From Marinomonas fungiae (GTDB taxonomy: Bacteria; Pseudomonadota; Gammaproteobacteria; Pseudomonadales; Marinomonadaceae), in the NCBI RefSeq assembly GCF_001418205.1, contig NZ_LIQF01000017.1, positions 1 through 64,000 on the forward strand: a stretch of DNA of 64,000 bases, in the 5' to 3' direction. The position numbers and the translations under genes were made by a program. Every line of letters begins with the position of its first letter. Position 1 is the stretch's first letter. The notes beneath the pieces were generated by a model. It saw nothing but the letters and a program-made list of their open reading frames with translations. It made no database searches and was not told the DNA's origin. Below, one piece after another: positions 36,687-44,908 of this stretch.

Positions 36687-37349
36687 CTAGAGCTGAAACA
36701 GGAAGTTCTTAATCAGATCGCGGCCGCCCTCGGTGGCGAAGGACTCTGGGTGGAACTGAATGCCTTGGATCGGGTAGTCCTTATGGCGCACGCCCATGAT
36801 TTCGTAATCACCGCCTTGATGAATCACGGCATGGTTAGCAAAGTCTTCGACTTTTAGATCGCCGACGACCGCGCTCACTTCCAAGCATTCAGGCAGACTT
36901 TCTGGCTCTGCCATCAGGGAGTGGTAACGCATGATTTCCAATTGATCCGGAATATCGTGGAAGATACCTTCACAGTTATGGGAGATCGGGCTGACTTTGC
37001 CGTGCATGGGCACATGAGCTTTTACTACCTTGCCACCAAATACGTGACAAATCCCCTGCATACCCAAGCAAACCCCCATCAATGGGGTGGTTTTGCCCAG
37101 TTCGCGAATCACCTCAGCACAGACACCGAAGTAGGCTTCATCGTCTGGCGAGCCTGGTCCTGGGGAGATAATAATGCGATCTGGTTGGATGGCTTGGATA
37201 TCCGCCAGCGTTACTTCGTTGTTACGCTTCACCAGCACATCGAACTTTTCTAGCTCGCCTTTGCTCTGCGCCGCCATCAGGATTTCACCGATGTATTGGT
37301 ACAGGTTGTACGTGAACGAATCGTAGTTATCGATAATTAATACTTTCAT
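36687..37349 (-). CDS. trpG: Anthranilate synthase component II (glutamine amidotransferase)
   Basis: This 220-residue class I amidotransferase supplies ammonia from glutamine to TrpE. The N-terminus reads MKVLIIDNYDSFTYNLYQYIGE. The oxyanion segment is SPGPGSPDDEA, the catalytic Cys lies in GVCLGMQGICHVFGG, and the His/Glu pair in GIQFHPESFATEGG. Related subunits also serve aminodeoxychorismate synthase. Linkage to trpR and trpE argues for tryptophan synthesis. It is 10 bp downstream of trpE. Its 3' end is duplicated at 36073-36129. Confidence 0.9.
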   Translation of the reverse strand: MKVLIIDNYDSFTYNLYQYIGEILMAAQSKGELEKFDVLVKRNNEVTLADIQAIQPDRIIISPGPGSPDDEAYFGVCAEVIRELGKTTPLMGVCLGMQGICHVFGGKVVKAHVPMHGKVSPISHNCEGIFHDIPDQLEIMRYHSLMAEPESLPECLEVSAVVGDLKVEDFANHAVIHQGGDYEIMGVRHKDYPIQGIQFHPESFATEGGRDLIKNFLFQL

Positions 37350-37359
37350 CTGCTAAACC

Positions 37360-38745
37360 TTACTGCGCGGGTGCGAATTGATCTAGCACGCGCTTGGTGC
37401 CAGCAAATTTACGTTGAATCTCTTCGTATTCACCTTCTGCGTTTGAATCGTAGACATTACCACCGCAGGTTTGTACATAGGCTTTATTGCCCTTGGCGAA
37501 CACAGTACGAATCGGAATGGCAAAATGACAATCCCCATTAAACGAGAACTGCCCCACTGCACCACCGTAAGGACCGCGACCATCGCCTTCCATATCGTCG
37601 ATGATTTTCATGGCTTCGATCTTCGGTGCACCGGTTAGCGTTCCGGCAGGGAAATTGCTCGCTAATGCGGAGAACATATCCTGATCGTCGGCGATAATGC
37701 CGACAATTTCACTGGAAATATGCTGCACATGACTAAAGCGTTTAATGTCCATCAAGGAGCGAACTTTGACCGTACCAAAACGTGCCACACGACCGATGTC
37801 ATTACGGTGCAGGTCGACGATCATATTATGTTCGGCGATTTCTTTTGGATCGTTTAGCAGAGCACGAGCCAGCGCCACATCTTCTTTTTCGTCAACGCCA
37901 CGTTTTGCCGTGCCCGCCAGCGGGAAGGTTTCCATTTCGCCTTGGCGTAAACGGAACAGTAGCTCAGGACTCGCACCAATCACTTTTTGCTCACCGAATT
38001 TCAGGTAATACATCTGTGGCGATGGGTTAACAATGCGCATCTGCTCGTAGATAGCGATGGTATCGCCCTCTAGGTCGAACCACTTTTTAAAGCCGACTTC
38101 GGTTTGGAAAATCTTACCGTCGATAATGTCTTGCTTTACTTTCGCGACGGCTTGAGCGTGCTCTTCGCGAGTCATGGACTCGCCCGCTGGTGTCACAACA
38201 AGCGAGCCATTTTCAGGAACTGGCGCATCCAATAGAGACTGCACTAACTCTGATCGGTCTTGATCGTAGTAGAAGTAGAAAACTTGCCCCGTCATCTTGT
38301 CCAAGATCAGGCCGTCTTTATACAAACCAAAACGAAAGCCATCAAACATATCGCTAGTTTGCAGATTCAGCGTTGGTTCAAAGTAGTTCATGGCATCGTA
38401 GCCGATGTAACCCGTCAAACCGCCCGCATAGCCACGAGAGATAATATTTTGCGGCACAATGCTGCGCAGCAAGTAGTATGGATTATCCGATTCGTAAGAC
38501 GCCGTCTCGCCATCACGCTCTTGGATAAACAGGGTATTGCCCTCAGCCCACAGTAACTTCTCTGGATCAAAACCAATAATGGAGTGGCGTGAGATGTAGC
38601 TCTCTTCACCCAAAGACTCCAACATAAAGCAGTTGGCAAATTGCTTTTCGACTTTCTTAAACATGCCGAAAAAGTCACAATCCGAGCTGATGGTCACGTA
38701 TTTAGGCTTACGTGGCAGCTCGATGCGTGGCGGAAGGTTACTCAT
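37360..38745 (-). CDS. trpE: Anthranilate synthase component I
   Basis: This chorismate-binding enzyme makes anthranilate with TrpG. The 461-residue protein has conserved C-terminal blocks: FQTEVGFKKW, SPQMYYLKF, GASPELLFRL, FPLAGTAKRGVDEKED, EHNMIVDLHRNDIGRVA, FPAGTLTGAPKIEAM and GPYGGAVGQFSFNGD. The N-terminus is shorter than E. coli TrpE and lacks an obvious LLES feedback motif, although LESLGEESYISRHSIIGFDP is close to it. PabB is an alternative, but overlap with trpR by 8 bp supports TrpE. Confidence 0.88.
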   Translation of the reverse strand: MSNLPPRIELPRKPKYVTISSDCDFFGMFKKVEKQFANCFMLESLGEESYISRHSIIGFDPEKLLWAEGNTLFIQERDGETASYESDNPYYLLRSIVPQNIISRGYAGGLTGYIGYDAMNYFEPTLNLQTSDMFDGFRFGLYKDGLILDKMTGQVFYFYYDQDRSELVQSLLDAPVPENGSLVVTPAGESMTREEHAQAVAKVKQDIIDGKIFQTEVGFKKWFDLEGDTIAIYEQMRIVNPSPQMYYLKFGEQKVIGASPELLFRLRQGEMETFPLAGTAKRGVDEKEDVALARALLNDPKEIAEHNMIVDLHRNDIGRVARFGTVKVRSLMDIKRFSHVQHISSEIVGIIADDQDMFSALASNFPAGTLTGAPKIEAMKIIDDMEGDGRGPYGGAVGQFSFNGDCHFAIPIRTVFAKGNKAYVQTCGGNVYDSNAEGEYEEIQRKFAGTKRVLDQFAPAQ

Positions 38746-38971
38746 GATCTTTTAATTCCTTTAAAGCGCGGGAACCGCGAGTTACGGTCGCAATCCCCAC
38801 ACCTAGCTGTTTAGCAATTTCGCGTTGTGACACGCCTTCTTCGAGCAGCGCAAAAATCTGTAAGCGGCGCTGCATTTCGCTGATCTCATTGGGCGTTAGC
38901 AAAGCATTTAGCTTCTTCTCCATCGCCGCTGAATCAGGGGTATCTAACAAGTAATGAATCAAACTCTGCAC
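38738..38971 (-). CDS. trpR: Trp repressor
   Basis: The 77-residue TrpR-family protein has a helical dimer core (LLTPNEISEMQRRLQIFALLEEG) and the helix-turn-helix VSQREIAKQLGVGIATVTRGSRAL, in which SQREIA...GVGIATVTRGS is the Trp-repressor signature. The start is a GTG. Tryptophan is the expected corepressor. It is the first gene of trpR-trpE-trpG, an autoregulated arrangement unlike that of E. coli, where trpR is unlinked. It ends 8 bp inside trpE. Confidence 0.9.
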   Translation of the reverse strand: MQSLIHYLLDTPDSAAMEKKLNALLTPNEISEMQRRLQIFALLEEGVSQREIAKQLGVGIATVTRGSRALKELKDHE

Positions 38972-38995
38972 AAAGGCGTACCTTGATGTATCAAT

Positions 38996-39012
38996 GTACT
39001 AGTACGTTATAA
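38996..39012 (-). promoter_or_regulatory. trpREG promoter with candidate TrpR operator
   Basis: The perfect palindrome GTACTAGTAC (38996-39005) contains the ACTAGT core of Trp operators. It directly follows a -10-like TATAAC (39006-39011 on the minus strand), 25 bp before the GTG. A weak -35 candidate, TTGCGT (39027-39032), is spaced 15 bp from it. Repressor bound here would block initiation. Confidence 0.6.
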
Positions 39013-39070
39013 TTTTTTTCGCCTAGACGCAATACTACCCGCTGTTTTTTCAATATATCTATTAATCAAG

Positions 39071-39154
39071 ATGCCGAAGAAGACATCAAAACGGGAGAAA
39101 ATCTATCGAAGCGATCCTATTGTCAAAATGATCGAGCTAGACCGCTCCATCTAA
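39071..39154 (+). CDS. Possible 27-residue ORF (uncertain)
   Basis: An ATG frame encodes a short, very basic peptide beginning MPKKTSKREKIYRSDPIVKM and ending DRSI. The RBS is weak (AATCAAG) and nothing homologous is recognised. It could be a gene remnant or chance, and it overlaps the upstream side of the trp promoter. Confidence 0.2.
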   Translation: MPKKTSKREKIYRSDPIVKMIELDRSI

Positions 39155-39165
39155 CGATTTGATGG

Positions 39166-39795
39166 TCATTTAGACTCGATGGTGCCCACTAGATGATTAT
39201 AATCGACGACGAAATAGCCAAACTGAGAGTGGGCTACGTCGATGCTGACTAAGACAGGCCCTTGAGGCAAATAGAAATACTCTTCATAACTGATGCAGTG
39301 CATAAAGTGCTGTGACGATCCTTTACCTCTGATAAACCATTTACAGCCACGGGTGGTGGTTCGAGTGGACTTTTCAACAATAACAAGCTTTTCTTCAACC
39401 GTATTAGAGCTCAAGGTAAAAAGCATTGGAGCAGAAGAGGACAGGCAAGGCCAAATAATACAATATAGACTTAACCCATAACCAAGCAGCTTTACGCTTT
39501 TCCATAATGCTGAATCACTTGAGAAGTTTGGCTTAGGGTAAAGTAAATTAAGACTTGCTAAGGCGTAAAATAAACAGAGTGCGGCGAGTGTAACTAAGAC
39601 AGAACCCCAAAAGGCCACCTCAAGAACCTCTTTTTCTGTGACAAAGTTATTCCCTAAAATAACTTTGATCGCAATACTTAGAAACGGCAGAAAAAATGCC
39701 AGGTTTTTGAATAAAGAATAGTTAACAGCATAGGGGTGCTTCGGGGGAGTGGCTTTTTTACGGTTCCCAACGCGTATGCCTTTATGTTTTACCAC
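39166..39795 (-). CDS. Hypothetical membrane protein with soluble C-terminal domain
   Basis: The 209-residue protein has a basic N-terminus, three hydrophobic segments (about 31-48, 60-82 and 100-122), then a roughly 85-residue soluble domain. That domain is rich in Thr, Lys and aromatics (KSTRTTTRGCKWFIRGKG, ISYEEYFYLPQGPVLVSIDVAHSQFGYFVVDY). I recognise no family. It stands alone, upstream of the trp promoter on the same strand, with no close operon partner. Confidence 0.55.
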   Translation of the reverse strand: MVKHKGIRVGNRKKATPPKHPYAVNYSLFKNLAFFLPFLSIAIKVILGNNFVTEKEVLEVAFWGSVLVTLAALCLFYALASLNLLYPKPNFSSDSALWKSVKLLGYGLSLYCIIWPCLSSSAPMLFTLSSNTVEEKLVIVEKSTRTTTRGCKWFIRGKGSSQHFMHCISYEEYFYLPQGPVLVSIDVAHSQFGYFVVDYNHLVGTIESK

Positions 39796-39960
39796 GGTTT
39801 ATTCCTAGCCTGAATGGGAATGCCCACCTAATCAAATGTTTCAAACAGTCCGAATTTCAAAGGAATGTCATTCAAGCACAGCACTGTAATCGAATGCCTA
39901 GTAGCCTCTCAATAAGCTTTACCAAGCCCTTACAAGGATATGTTTTGTCTATGCAAACAA

Positions 39961-39991
39961 AAGCCCCTTCAGCCGTTAGGAGAAGAGGCTT
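39961..39991 (-). terminator. Terminator of the chemoreceptor gene
   Basis: AAGCC-C-CTTC (39961-39970) pairs with GAAG-A-GGCTT (39982-39991). On the minus strand it is followed by TTTTGTTTG. It lies 27 bp past the chemoreceptor stop. Confidence 0.65.
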
Positions 39992-40017
39992 AAAACGTGA
40001 GCCATTTGGGCTAGCCG

Positions 40018-42006
40018 TTAAAATTTAAACTGTCGCATCATGTCCGATAATGAGCGCGTTTGACCGCTTAACTCTTCCGCAGCAGCAGCCCCTTCAACAG
40101 ACGCCGATGCATTGGTTTGAATCACGTTATCCACTTCCATCACTCCGCGTGACACCTCTTCAACCGCTTGAGCTTGCTCGCGGCTTGCTGATGTAATAGT
40201 TGCGACTAAGCTAGACGTTTGGTTGATACTATCAAAAATGGAATTTAGTGCTTTAGCGGTGCTTTCTGCGATTTCAGCACCTTTCTTTGTTTTGCTTTCT
40301 GACAGGTGTATCAGCTTTGATGTTTCCTCAGCTGCTTGTGTACTACGGGAAGCTAGGCTTCGTACTTCATCGGCAACCACAGCAAAGCCTCGCCCTTGCT
40401 CCCCTGCTCGAGCGGCTTCGATGGCCGCATTGAGTGCTAGCAAATTGGTTTGCTCTGCGATTTCATCAATTGTCTTAATGAAATCACTGATTTGATCGCC
40501 TGCATCTTTAATCTCACTCATCGACAGTATCATCTCTTCCATGTGTGATTGTCCTTGAGCAACCGACTTTTGCGCTTCTTCGGCAAGGCTATTCGCTTCT
40601 GAAGCACTGTCTGCATTTTGTCGTGTCTGCGAGGACAGCTGCTCTAGGGCTGATGCAATTGACTCTAGGCTGTCTTTTTGATGTGTCGCCCCTTCTGCCA
40701 GAGATTGACTAAAGGTTGAGACCTGTGAGCTGCCCGCTGCAATTTGCTCTCCGGCCATCTGTACCTCTGACAAAACATGGCTTAAACGGTCCACCATAAC
40801 TTGCAAGGCTTGACCTAAGACATCTTTATCGGAAGCCAAGGTGACATTAACCTTCAAATCTCCATCTGCAATTTTTTGGGCCAGATAGGCCTTGGCCTGT
40901 AGCGACGCGACCATATGACGAATATTGGCATATAAGCTCCCCTGCTCTTCTTTAAGATCAGGCATCTTAATGTCAAGATCGCCCTCTGCCACACTTTTTG
41001 CGATACCTGAAACAAAAGCCGGATCGCCACCTAATTGTGATTGAGTTGAGCGTAGAATAAAGAATGTCGTTAGCACACCAATAACAACCGAAGCTAGGAC
41101 ACAAGCCAAGATCGAGTAAATGATAAATTCATTATTTTTCTCGACTTTTGGCCCTAAGGCGTCCTGCATAGATTCAACTTCCACCATTAAGCTATCGATC
41201 TCAGCGGCAATTTTTGGGCCTACTACATCTAACTGCTGAGTGATGATCTGATTGCTGATTACCCCCGCTTGTTTCAGATCTCCTACACCTTGTGTGTACT
41301 CATCAAGCAGCCCTATCGCTTGATTTATCTCAGTTTTGATCGAGGCGTCTATTGCTGAATTAGCTTGCACTTCAAGAAGCTGCTTACTTGCAGAAAGCTC
41401 TTGATTTACTCGATCAACCTCTTTAATTGAGTCGGATTCGACAAATTTTAAAACAGATAAACGCCCCAGAAGAAAACTACGCATCGCCATCGATAGACTG
41501 TAAACCGCTTCCTCATCACCTTCATTTTTTTCAGCTTGTAAGAGCTTCGTCAGAATTTTTTCGAGTTCAGCCCCTTTCACAGAAAGGACATTATCTAAGG
41601 TGTGCTGAAAGTTTCGATCATTCTCAACGACCTTCTCAAAACTTTCTACGTAGAGAGCGAGGTTATTTGACTGGCGATCTAAAAGTTGAAGCCACTCTGA
41701 CTTTTGTAGCGATTTTTTGGCCGTTGCTAACTCTTCTCGCGTATCATCAAGATAGCCGTGAAACGCTTTAATATCCGAATCATCCGCCGTAATAAGATAA
41801 TCTTTAACATGCATCCGCATCATCAACAAATTACTTTGTACTGCGGCAGCTGCTTTGGTAGAGCGAGCCAATTGTCGGTAGCTATCAAAATCTCCCGAGG
41901 AGCTTGATAATCCACTAAAAGCAATGGAACCTACGATCATTAATAAAGCGATTAAAACGCCGAAACCTAGAGATAACTTCCTTTTAAACGTCAGCACAGT
42001 TGTCAT
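40018..42006 (-). CDS. Methyl-accepting chemotaxis protein
   Basis: This 662-residue transmembrane chemoreceptor has TM1 at about 13-32 and a long helical periplasmic domain (about 33-285), suggesting an HBM or double four-helix-bundle sensor. TM2 lies at about 297-320 and a HAMP domain at about 325-380. The methyl-accepting cytoplasmic hairpin has the signalling tip [20 protein letters not shown] and [15 protein letters not shown]. The C-terminus ends MMRQFKF with no CheR-docking pentapeptide. No chemotaxis genes are adjacent, so it is an orphan receptor with unknown ligand. Confidence 0.93.
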   Translation of the reverse strand: MTTVLTFKRKLSLGFGVLIALLMIVGSIAFSGLSSSSGDFDSYRQLARSTKAAAAVQSNLLMMRMHVKDYLITADDSDIKAFHGYLDDTREELATAKKSLQKSEWLQLLDRQSNNLALYVESFEKVVENDRNFQHTLDNVLSVKGAELEKILTKLLQAEKNEGDEEAVYSLSMAMRSFLLGRLSVLKFVESDSIKEVDRVNQELSASKQLLEVQANSAIDASIKTEINQAIGLLDEYTQGVGDLKQAGVISNQIITQQLDVVGPKIAAEIDSLMVEVESMQDALGPKVEKNNEFIIYSILACVLASVVIGVLTTFFILRSTQSQLGGDPAFVSGIAKSVAEGDLDIKMPDLKEEQGSLYANIRHMVASLQAKAYLAQKIADGDLKVNVTLASDKDVLGQALQVMVDRLSHVLSEVQMAGEQIAAGSSQVSTFSQSLAEGATHQKDSLESIASALEQLSSQTRQNADSASEANSLAEEAQKSVAQGQSHMEEMILSMSEIKDAGDQISDFIKTIDEIAEQTNLLALNAAIEAARAGEQGRGFAVVADEVRSLASRSTQAAEETSKLIHLSESKTKKGAEIAESTAKALNSIFDSINQTSSLVATITSASREQAQAVEEVSRGVMEVDNVIQTNASASVEGAAAAEELSGQTRSLSDMMRQFKF

Positions 42007-42373
42007 CCTTACAATAATATTTAGAAAAAGTTTATGGCTCAGCTAAGCCCCTCAAAACCCACTGGCTAAAAGAACCCCATACTACTTCTAATTTCGGATT
42101 CCATTCCCCTTTCGAACTAAGCAAAAGTGTCGTTAGAGATCTAACATCTAGCAGAAAATGTTAGATATGCAATGAGCCCTCAAACATAACCCAACTTTTT
42201 AACCAATCAATGCAAATATAATGCTCATTCTGCATTATACGCATGTGACCAACGGCCTGATGATTACTTATAAAAATATCTAGAGGAGTTGGTTGACTAG
42301 GGATAAACTCTTTAAAGAGTCAATTAAGAATCTGGCATGGATCTTTTGAGCTATGCCAATAATGGAGTTACAC
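42007..42373. promoter_or_regulatory. Divergent promoter region with two dyads
   Basis: No gene is seen. ATCTAACAT (42139-42147) and ATGTTAGAT (42158-42166) form a 9-bp inverted repeat about 130 bp before the chemoreceptor start. ACTCTTTAAAGAGT (42307-42320) is a perfect 14-bp palindrome, framed by TTGACT (42293-42298) and AGTCAA (42318-42323), about 55 bp before the lipoprotein operon. Either could be an operator. Confidence 0.35.
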
Positions 42374-43066
42374 ATGATTAAGAATCGCTTTAAACCTTCA
42401 AAAATCGCTCTGTTAGGCATGGCAGCAGTAGCCCTTATAACGCTTGCTGGTTGCTCGGCGACACAAACACACCGCGCCGTTGAATCTGAAACCGTGGCGA
42501 CTTATCGCACCGATTATACCGGCACAAAGAGTACGTTGGTGGTCGGTAACTTCCAGAACCGTTCGTCCTATATGCAAGGTTTATTTTCCAGCGACGTTGA
42601 CAAGCTAGGAAGTCAGGCCAAAACCATTTTGAAAACGCATTTACAACAAACCAACCGTTTCAAAGTTGTTGATCGTGAAAACCTAGATACCTTACAGCGT
42701 GAAGCCGAGTTAAACGGTGTGACGCAAAAACTGACCGGAGCACGCTACACCATTAGCGGCGATGTCACTGAATTTGGTCGTAAAGTCACTGGAGATAAAC
42801 AGTTATTTGGCATTTTAGGTTCAGGCAAAACGCAGACCGCCTACGCGAAAGTCAGTATTAACATTGTCGATGTGCAAAATGGTGAGATCGTTTACGCCAC
42901 TCAAGCAGCAGGCGAATATGAGCTAAGCAATCGTGAGGTCGTCGGCTTTGGCTCAAGTGCTGGCTACGATGCAACCCTAAACGGCAAAGTACTGAACTAT
43001 GCCATCACCGAAGCCGTAAATAACCTGGTACGCGATCTTGAAAACGGCGTTTGGCAAGTTCAATAA
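42374..43066 (+). CDS. CsgG/HfaB-family lipoprotein
   Basis: This 230-residue outer-membrane lipoprotein has a signal ending LITLAGCSAT (lipobox LAGC). The mature region follows the CsgG pattern: LVVGNFQNRSSY, a helix KTILKTHLQQTNRFKVVDREN, and YTISGDVTEFGRK, then strands YAKVSINIVDVQNGEIVYAT. CsgG relatives form secretion pores for curli or holdfast attachment. No curli subunit genes are present, so here it is more likely part of the CsgG-DUF4810-DUF799 lipoprotein set. ATG 42374 has GGAG 6 nt upstream, preferred over the start at 42353. Confidence 0.85.
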   Translation: MIKNRFKPSKIALLGMAAVALITLAGCSATQTHRAVESETVATYRTDYTGTKSTLVVGNFQNRSSYMQGLFSSDVDKLGSQAKTILKTHLQQTNRFKVVDRENLDTLQREAELNGVTQKLTGARYTISGDVTEFGRKVTGDKQLFGILGSGKTQTAYAKVSINIVDVQNGEIVYATQAAGEYELSNREVVGFGSSAGYDATLNGKVLNYAITEAVNNLVRDLENGVWQVQ

Positions 43067-43083
43067 CTAGGCAAAGAGATTCT

Positions 43084-43455
43084 ATGGTGCGTATAACGAT
43101 GTTGCACAAAGTGTTGGGCACACTAGGCCTGACACTTCTGGTGAGTGGTTGCAGTACCACTCAACCTACGTTTTATTGGGGTCATTACGAGCCCCTAATC
43201 TATGGTATGTATATGGAGCCGGGAAGCGCCGACAGTGGCACGCAAATCGCGCTATTAACAGAAGATATCGAACGAGCCGAGGCCAATGGCATTAGGATCG
43301 CCCCAGGGATACACGCCCATTTAGGCTATATGTATGCCATGGAGGGCAATATAGCCCAAGCCAAGTCCGAGTTTGCCATTGAAAAGAATTTGTTTCCTGA
43401 ATCAACCGTACTGATTGACGGCATGCTACAGCGTCTAGAAGGAGCTAAGAAATAA
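43084..43455 (+). CDS. DUF4810 lipoprotein
   Basis: The 123-residue lipoprotein has signal LGLTLLVSGCST (lipobox VSGC) and the family-typical start of the mature part, TFYWGHYEPLIYGMYMEPGS. A helical region follows (ALLTEDIERAEANG, then HAHLGYMYAMEGNIAQAKSEFAIEK) that resembles a single tetratricopeptide unit. It sits 17 bp after the CsgG-like gene and overlaps the DUF799 gene by one base. The trio is conserved in many proteobacteria, including Neisseria (NMB1124-1126 region). Its function is unknown. Confidence 0.85.
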   Translation: MVRITMLHKVLGTLGLTLLVSGCSTTQPTFYWGHYEPLIYGMYMEPGSADSGTQIALLTEDIERAEANGIRIAPGIHAHLGYMYAMEGNIAQAKSEFAIEKNLFPESTVLIDGMLQRLEGAKK

Positions 43456-44102
43456 TGACATGGTTATTTAAGCCTTGGCCCCTTTTGACACTATTTCTAA
43501 GCCTTTGGTTAACTGGTTGTGCCACAGCCCCCGCCTATAACTATGATGCCTTGATCGCGGCGAAGCCCCGTTCCATCCTCGTTATTCCGCCTGCAAATAA
43601 CTCCCTTGAAGTGAACGCACCTTATATCTATCTGTCGACAATTTCCCGACCATTAGGTAACAAAGGCTATTATGTTTTCCCTGTCGCGGTGATTGATACC
43701 TTCATGAGGGAAAATGGTTTGCCAACACCAGAGGAAATGAATCTAGTTCCTCTTGATAAACTTTATCAGCATATTGGTGCCGACGCAGTGTTATACACCA
43801 CGATCAACGATTGGGGGCAGAAGTACAATATCATCTCGTCCAATACCGTGGTCAACGTAAGCATGCGTCTCGTCGATGCAAGGACAGGTGTTCAGCTTTG
43901 GGATGCTAGTGTTAACGCAGTACGCGGTTCAGACTCTAGCAGCAATAGCTTAGTCGGCAATCTGATCTCGGCCGTAGCAGCTCAGATTGCTAACTCAATC
44001 TCGGATCAAACAGAAGAAGTATCTCGCATGGCAACGAATCAAGCCATTTATCAACCTCAGAAAGGCTTGCTGGAAGGCCCTTACGCACTCCCAAAGGAAT
44101 AA
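43455..44102 (+). CDS. DUF799 (GNA1162-like) lipoprotein
   Basis: The 215-residue lipoprotein has signal LFLSLWLTGCAT (lipobox LTGC), then the DUF799 pattern: RSILVIPPANNSLEVNAPYI, RPLGNKGYYVFPVAVID and IGADAVLYTTINDWGQKYN, with a VRLVDARTG-like strand. The Neisseria homologue GNA1162 is a surface-associated lipoprotein with a TolB-N-like fold. It is the third gene of the operon and is followed by a terminator. The three proteins probably form an envelope complex, by inference from conserved linkage. Confidence 0.88.
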   Translation: MTWLFKPWPLLTLFLSLWLTGCATAPAYNYDALIAAKPRSILVIPPANNSLEVNAPYIYLSTISRPLGNKGYYVFPVAVIDTFMRENGLPTPEEMNLVPLDKLYQHIGADAVLYTTINDWGQKYNIISSNTVVNVSMRLVDARTGVQLWDASVNAVRGSDSSSNSLVGNLISAVAAQIANSISDQTEEVSRMATNQAIYQPQKGLLEGPYALPKE

Positions 44103-44113
44103 GGCATTATCGA

Positions 44114-44140
44114 TTTTAGAGGCACTAAGTGCCTCTAAAA
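44114..44140 (+). terminator. Terminator of the CsgG-DUF4810-DUF799 operon
   Basis: TTTTAGAGGCAC (44114-44125) and GTGCCTCTAAAA (44129-44140) form a perfect 12-bp stem with a 3-nt loop, 12 bp after the DUF799 stop. Confidence 0.8.
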
Positions 44141-44299
44141 TAAGAACTATTATCAAAAACCTCCTATAAATTATAATTATATTGGATTTACACCCTCTTC
44201 TCACAATCATTGCATAGATCTTGAGTAAACGCGCTCGACAGATGCCTCTATCTCATCTATAAATTTAATTCTCATGGATTACGAGATAAGGATTACGTC

Positions 44300-44719
44300 A
44301 TGGAAATAACCGTTGCAGCACAGATTCAAGCCCCACTTGAAGCGGTATGGGAAGCTTGGACCACTCCCTCGGTCATACAGCAATGGAATTCAGGCGCCTT
44401 TGATTGGTTTTGCCCTAAAGCCGAGGTAGACCTCCACGAAGGCGGAACATTTTATTACCGTATTGAACGACTCGATGGCAGCGAGGTGCTCGATTTTAGT
44501 GGCGTTTTTAGACGTTTAAAATTATTACGTCTAATCGAAATCGCGTTCAGCGACGGCCGTAGACTTAGTATTCACTTCCACGAGAATTCAGCGGGAACAG
44601 AAGTACGAAGCAATATTGAGCTCTGCCAAGAGGAATGCTTTGAGCATCAAGCACAGAACTACAAACACTTAATGAGCTACTTTAAAAAGATCGTTGAGAC
44701 CAACCGCCTACTTAGCTGA
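44300..44719 (+). CDS. SRPBCC (AHSA1-like) protein
   Basis: The 139-residue protein has the START/AHSA1-type helix-grip fold: ITVAAQIQAPLEAVWEAWT at the N-terminus, WNSGAFDWFCPKAEVDLHEGGTFYYRIE and a C-terminal helix NYKHLMSYFKKIVE. Members bind small hydrophobic ligands or act as cochaperone-like stress proteins; the ligand is unknown. It stands alone between the lipoprotein operon and the convergent feo region. Confidence 0.8.
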   Translation: MEITVAAQIQAPLEAVWEAWTTPSVIQQWNSGAFDWFCPKAEVDLHEGGTFYYRIERLDGSEVLDFSGVFRRLKLLRLIEIAFSDGRRLSIHFHENSAGTEVRSNIELCQEECFEHQAQNYKHLMSYFKKIVETNRLLS

Positions 44720-44725
44720 ACGACA

Positions 44726-44821
44726 CTAGGCCCACAACACGATCCCGAAGGTTATCAATGTCAATACAATCACTTTCACTGCCATCAGCACAATCAGCTT
44801 TTGCGGGGATAAATTCATCAT
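44726..44821 (-). CDS. 31-residue single-span membrane protein downstream of feoB
   Basis: ATG at 44821 (a second ATG follows at 44818) is preceded by AGGAGAG, a strong RBS. The 31-residue product is almost entirely one hydrophobic helix (LIVLMAVKVIVLTLITFGIV, ending LWA), with one Lys at residue 8 and one inside the helix. It lies 87 bp downstream of feoB on the same strand. It is not FeoC, which is larger and has a winged helix. Small membrane proteins often modulate transporters, so a role with FeoB is possible but unproven. Confidence 0.55.
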   Translation of the reverse strand: MMNLSPQKLIVLMAVKVIVLTLITFGIVLWA

Positions 44822-44908
44822 ACTCTCCTGTTAAAACACCACTATAAGCGAACCTAGATAACAGTGGTGCTGTAACAAACCGGACTGAAGACCTATATCA
44901 AACTTTGA

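Noticed and set aside
37360..38745. PabB (aminodeoxychorismate synthase) instead of TrpE
   Set aside because: Overlap with trpR and linkage to trpG behind a Trp-type operator favour anthranilate synthase.
42374..43066. Curli secretion locus
   Set aside because: No csgA/B/E/F-like genes accompany the CsgG-family lipoprotein; the neighbours are DUF4810 and DUF799.
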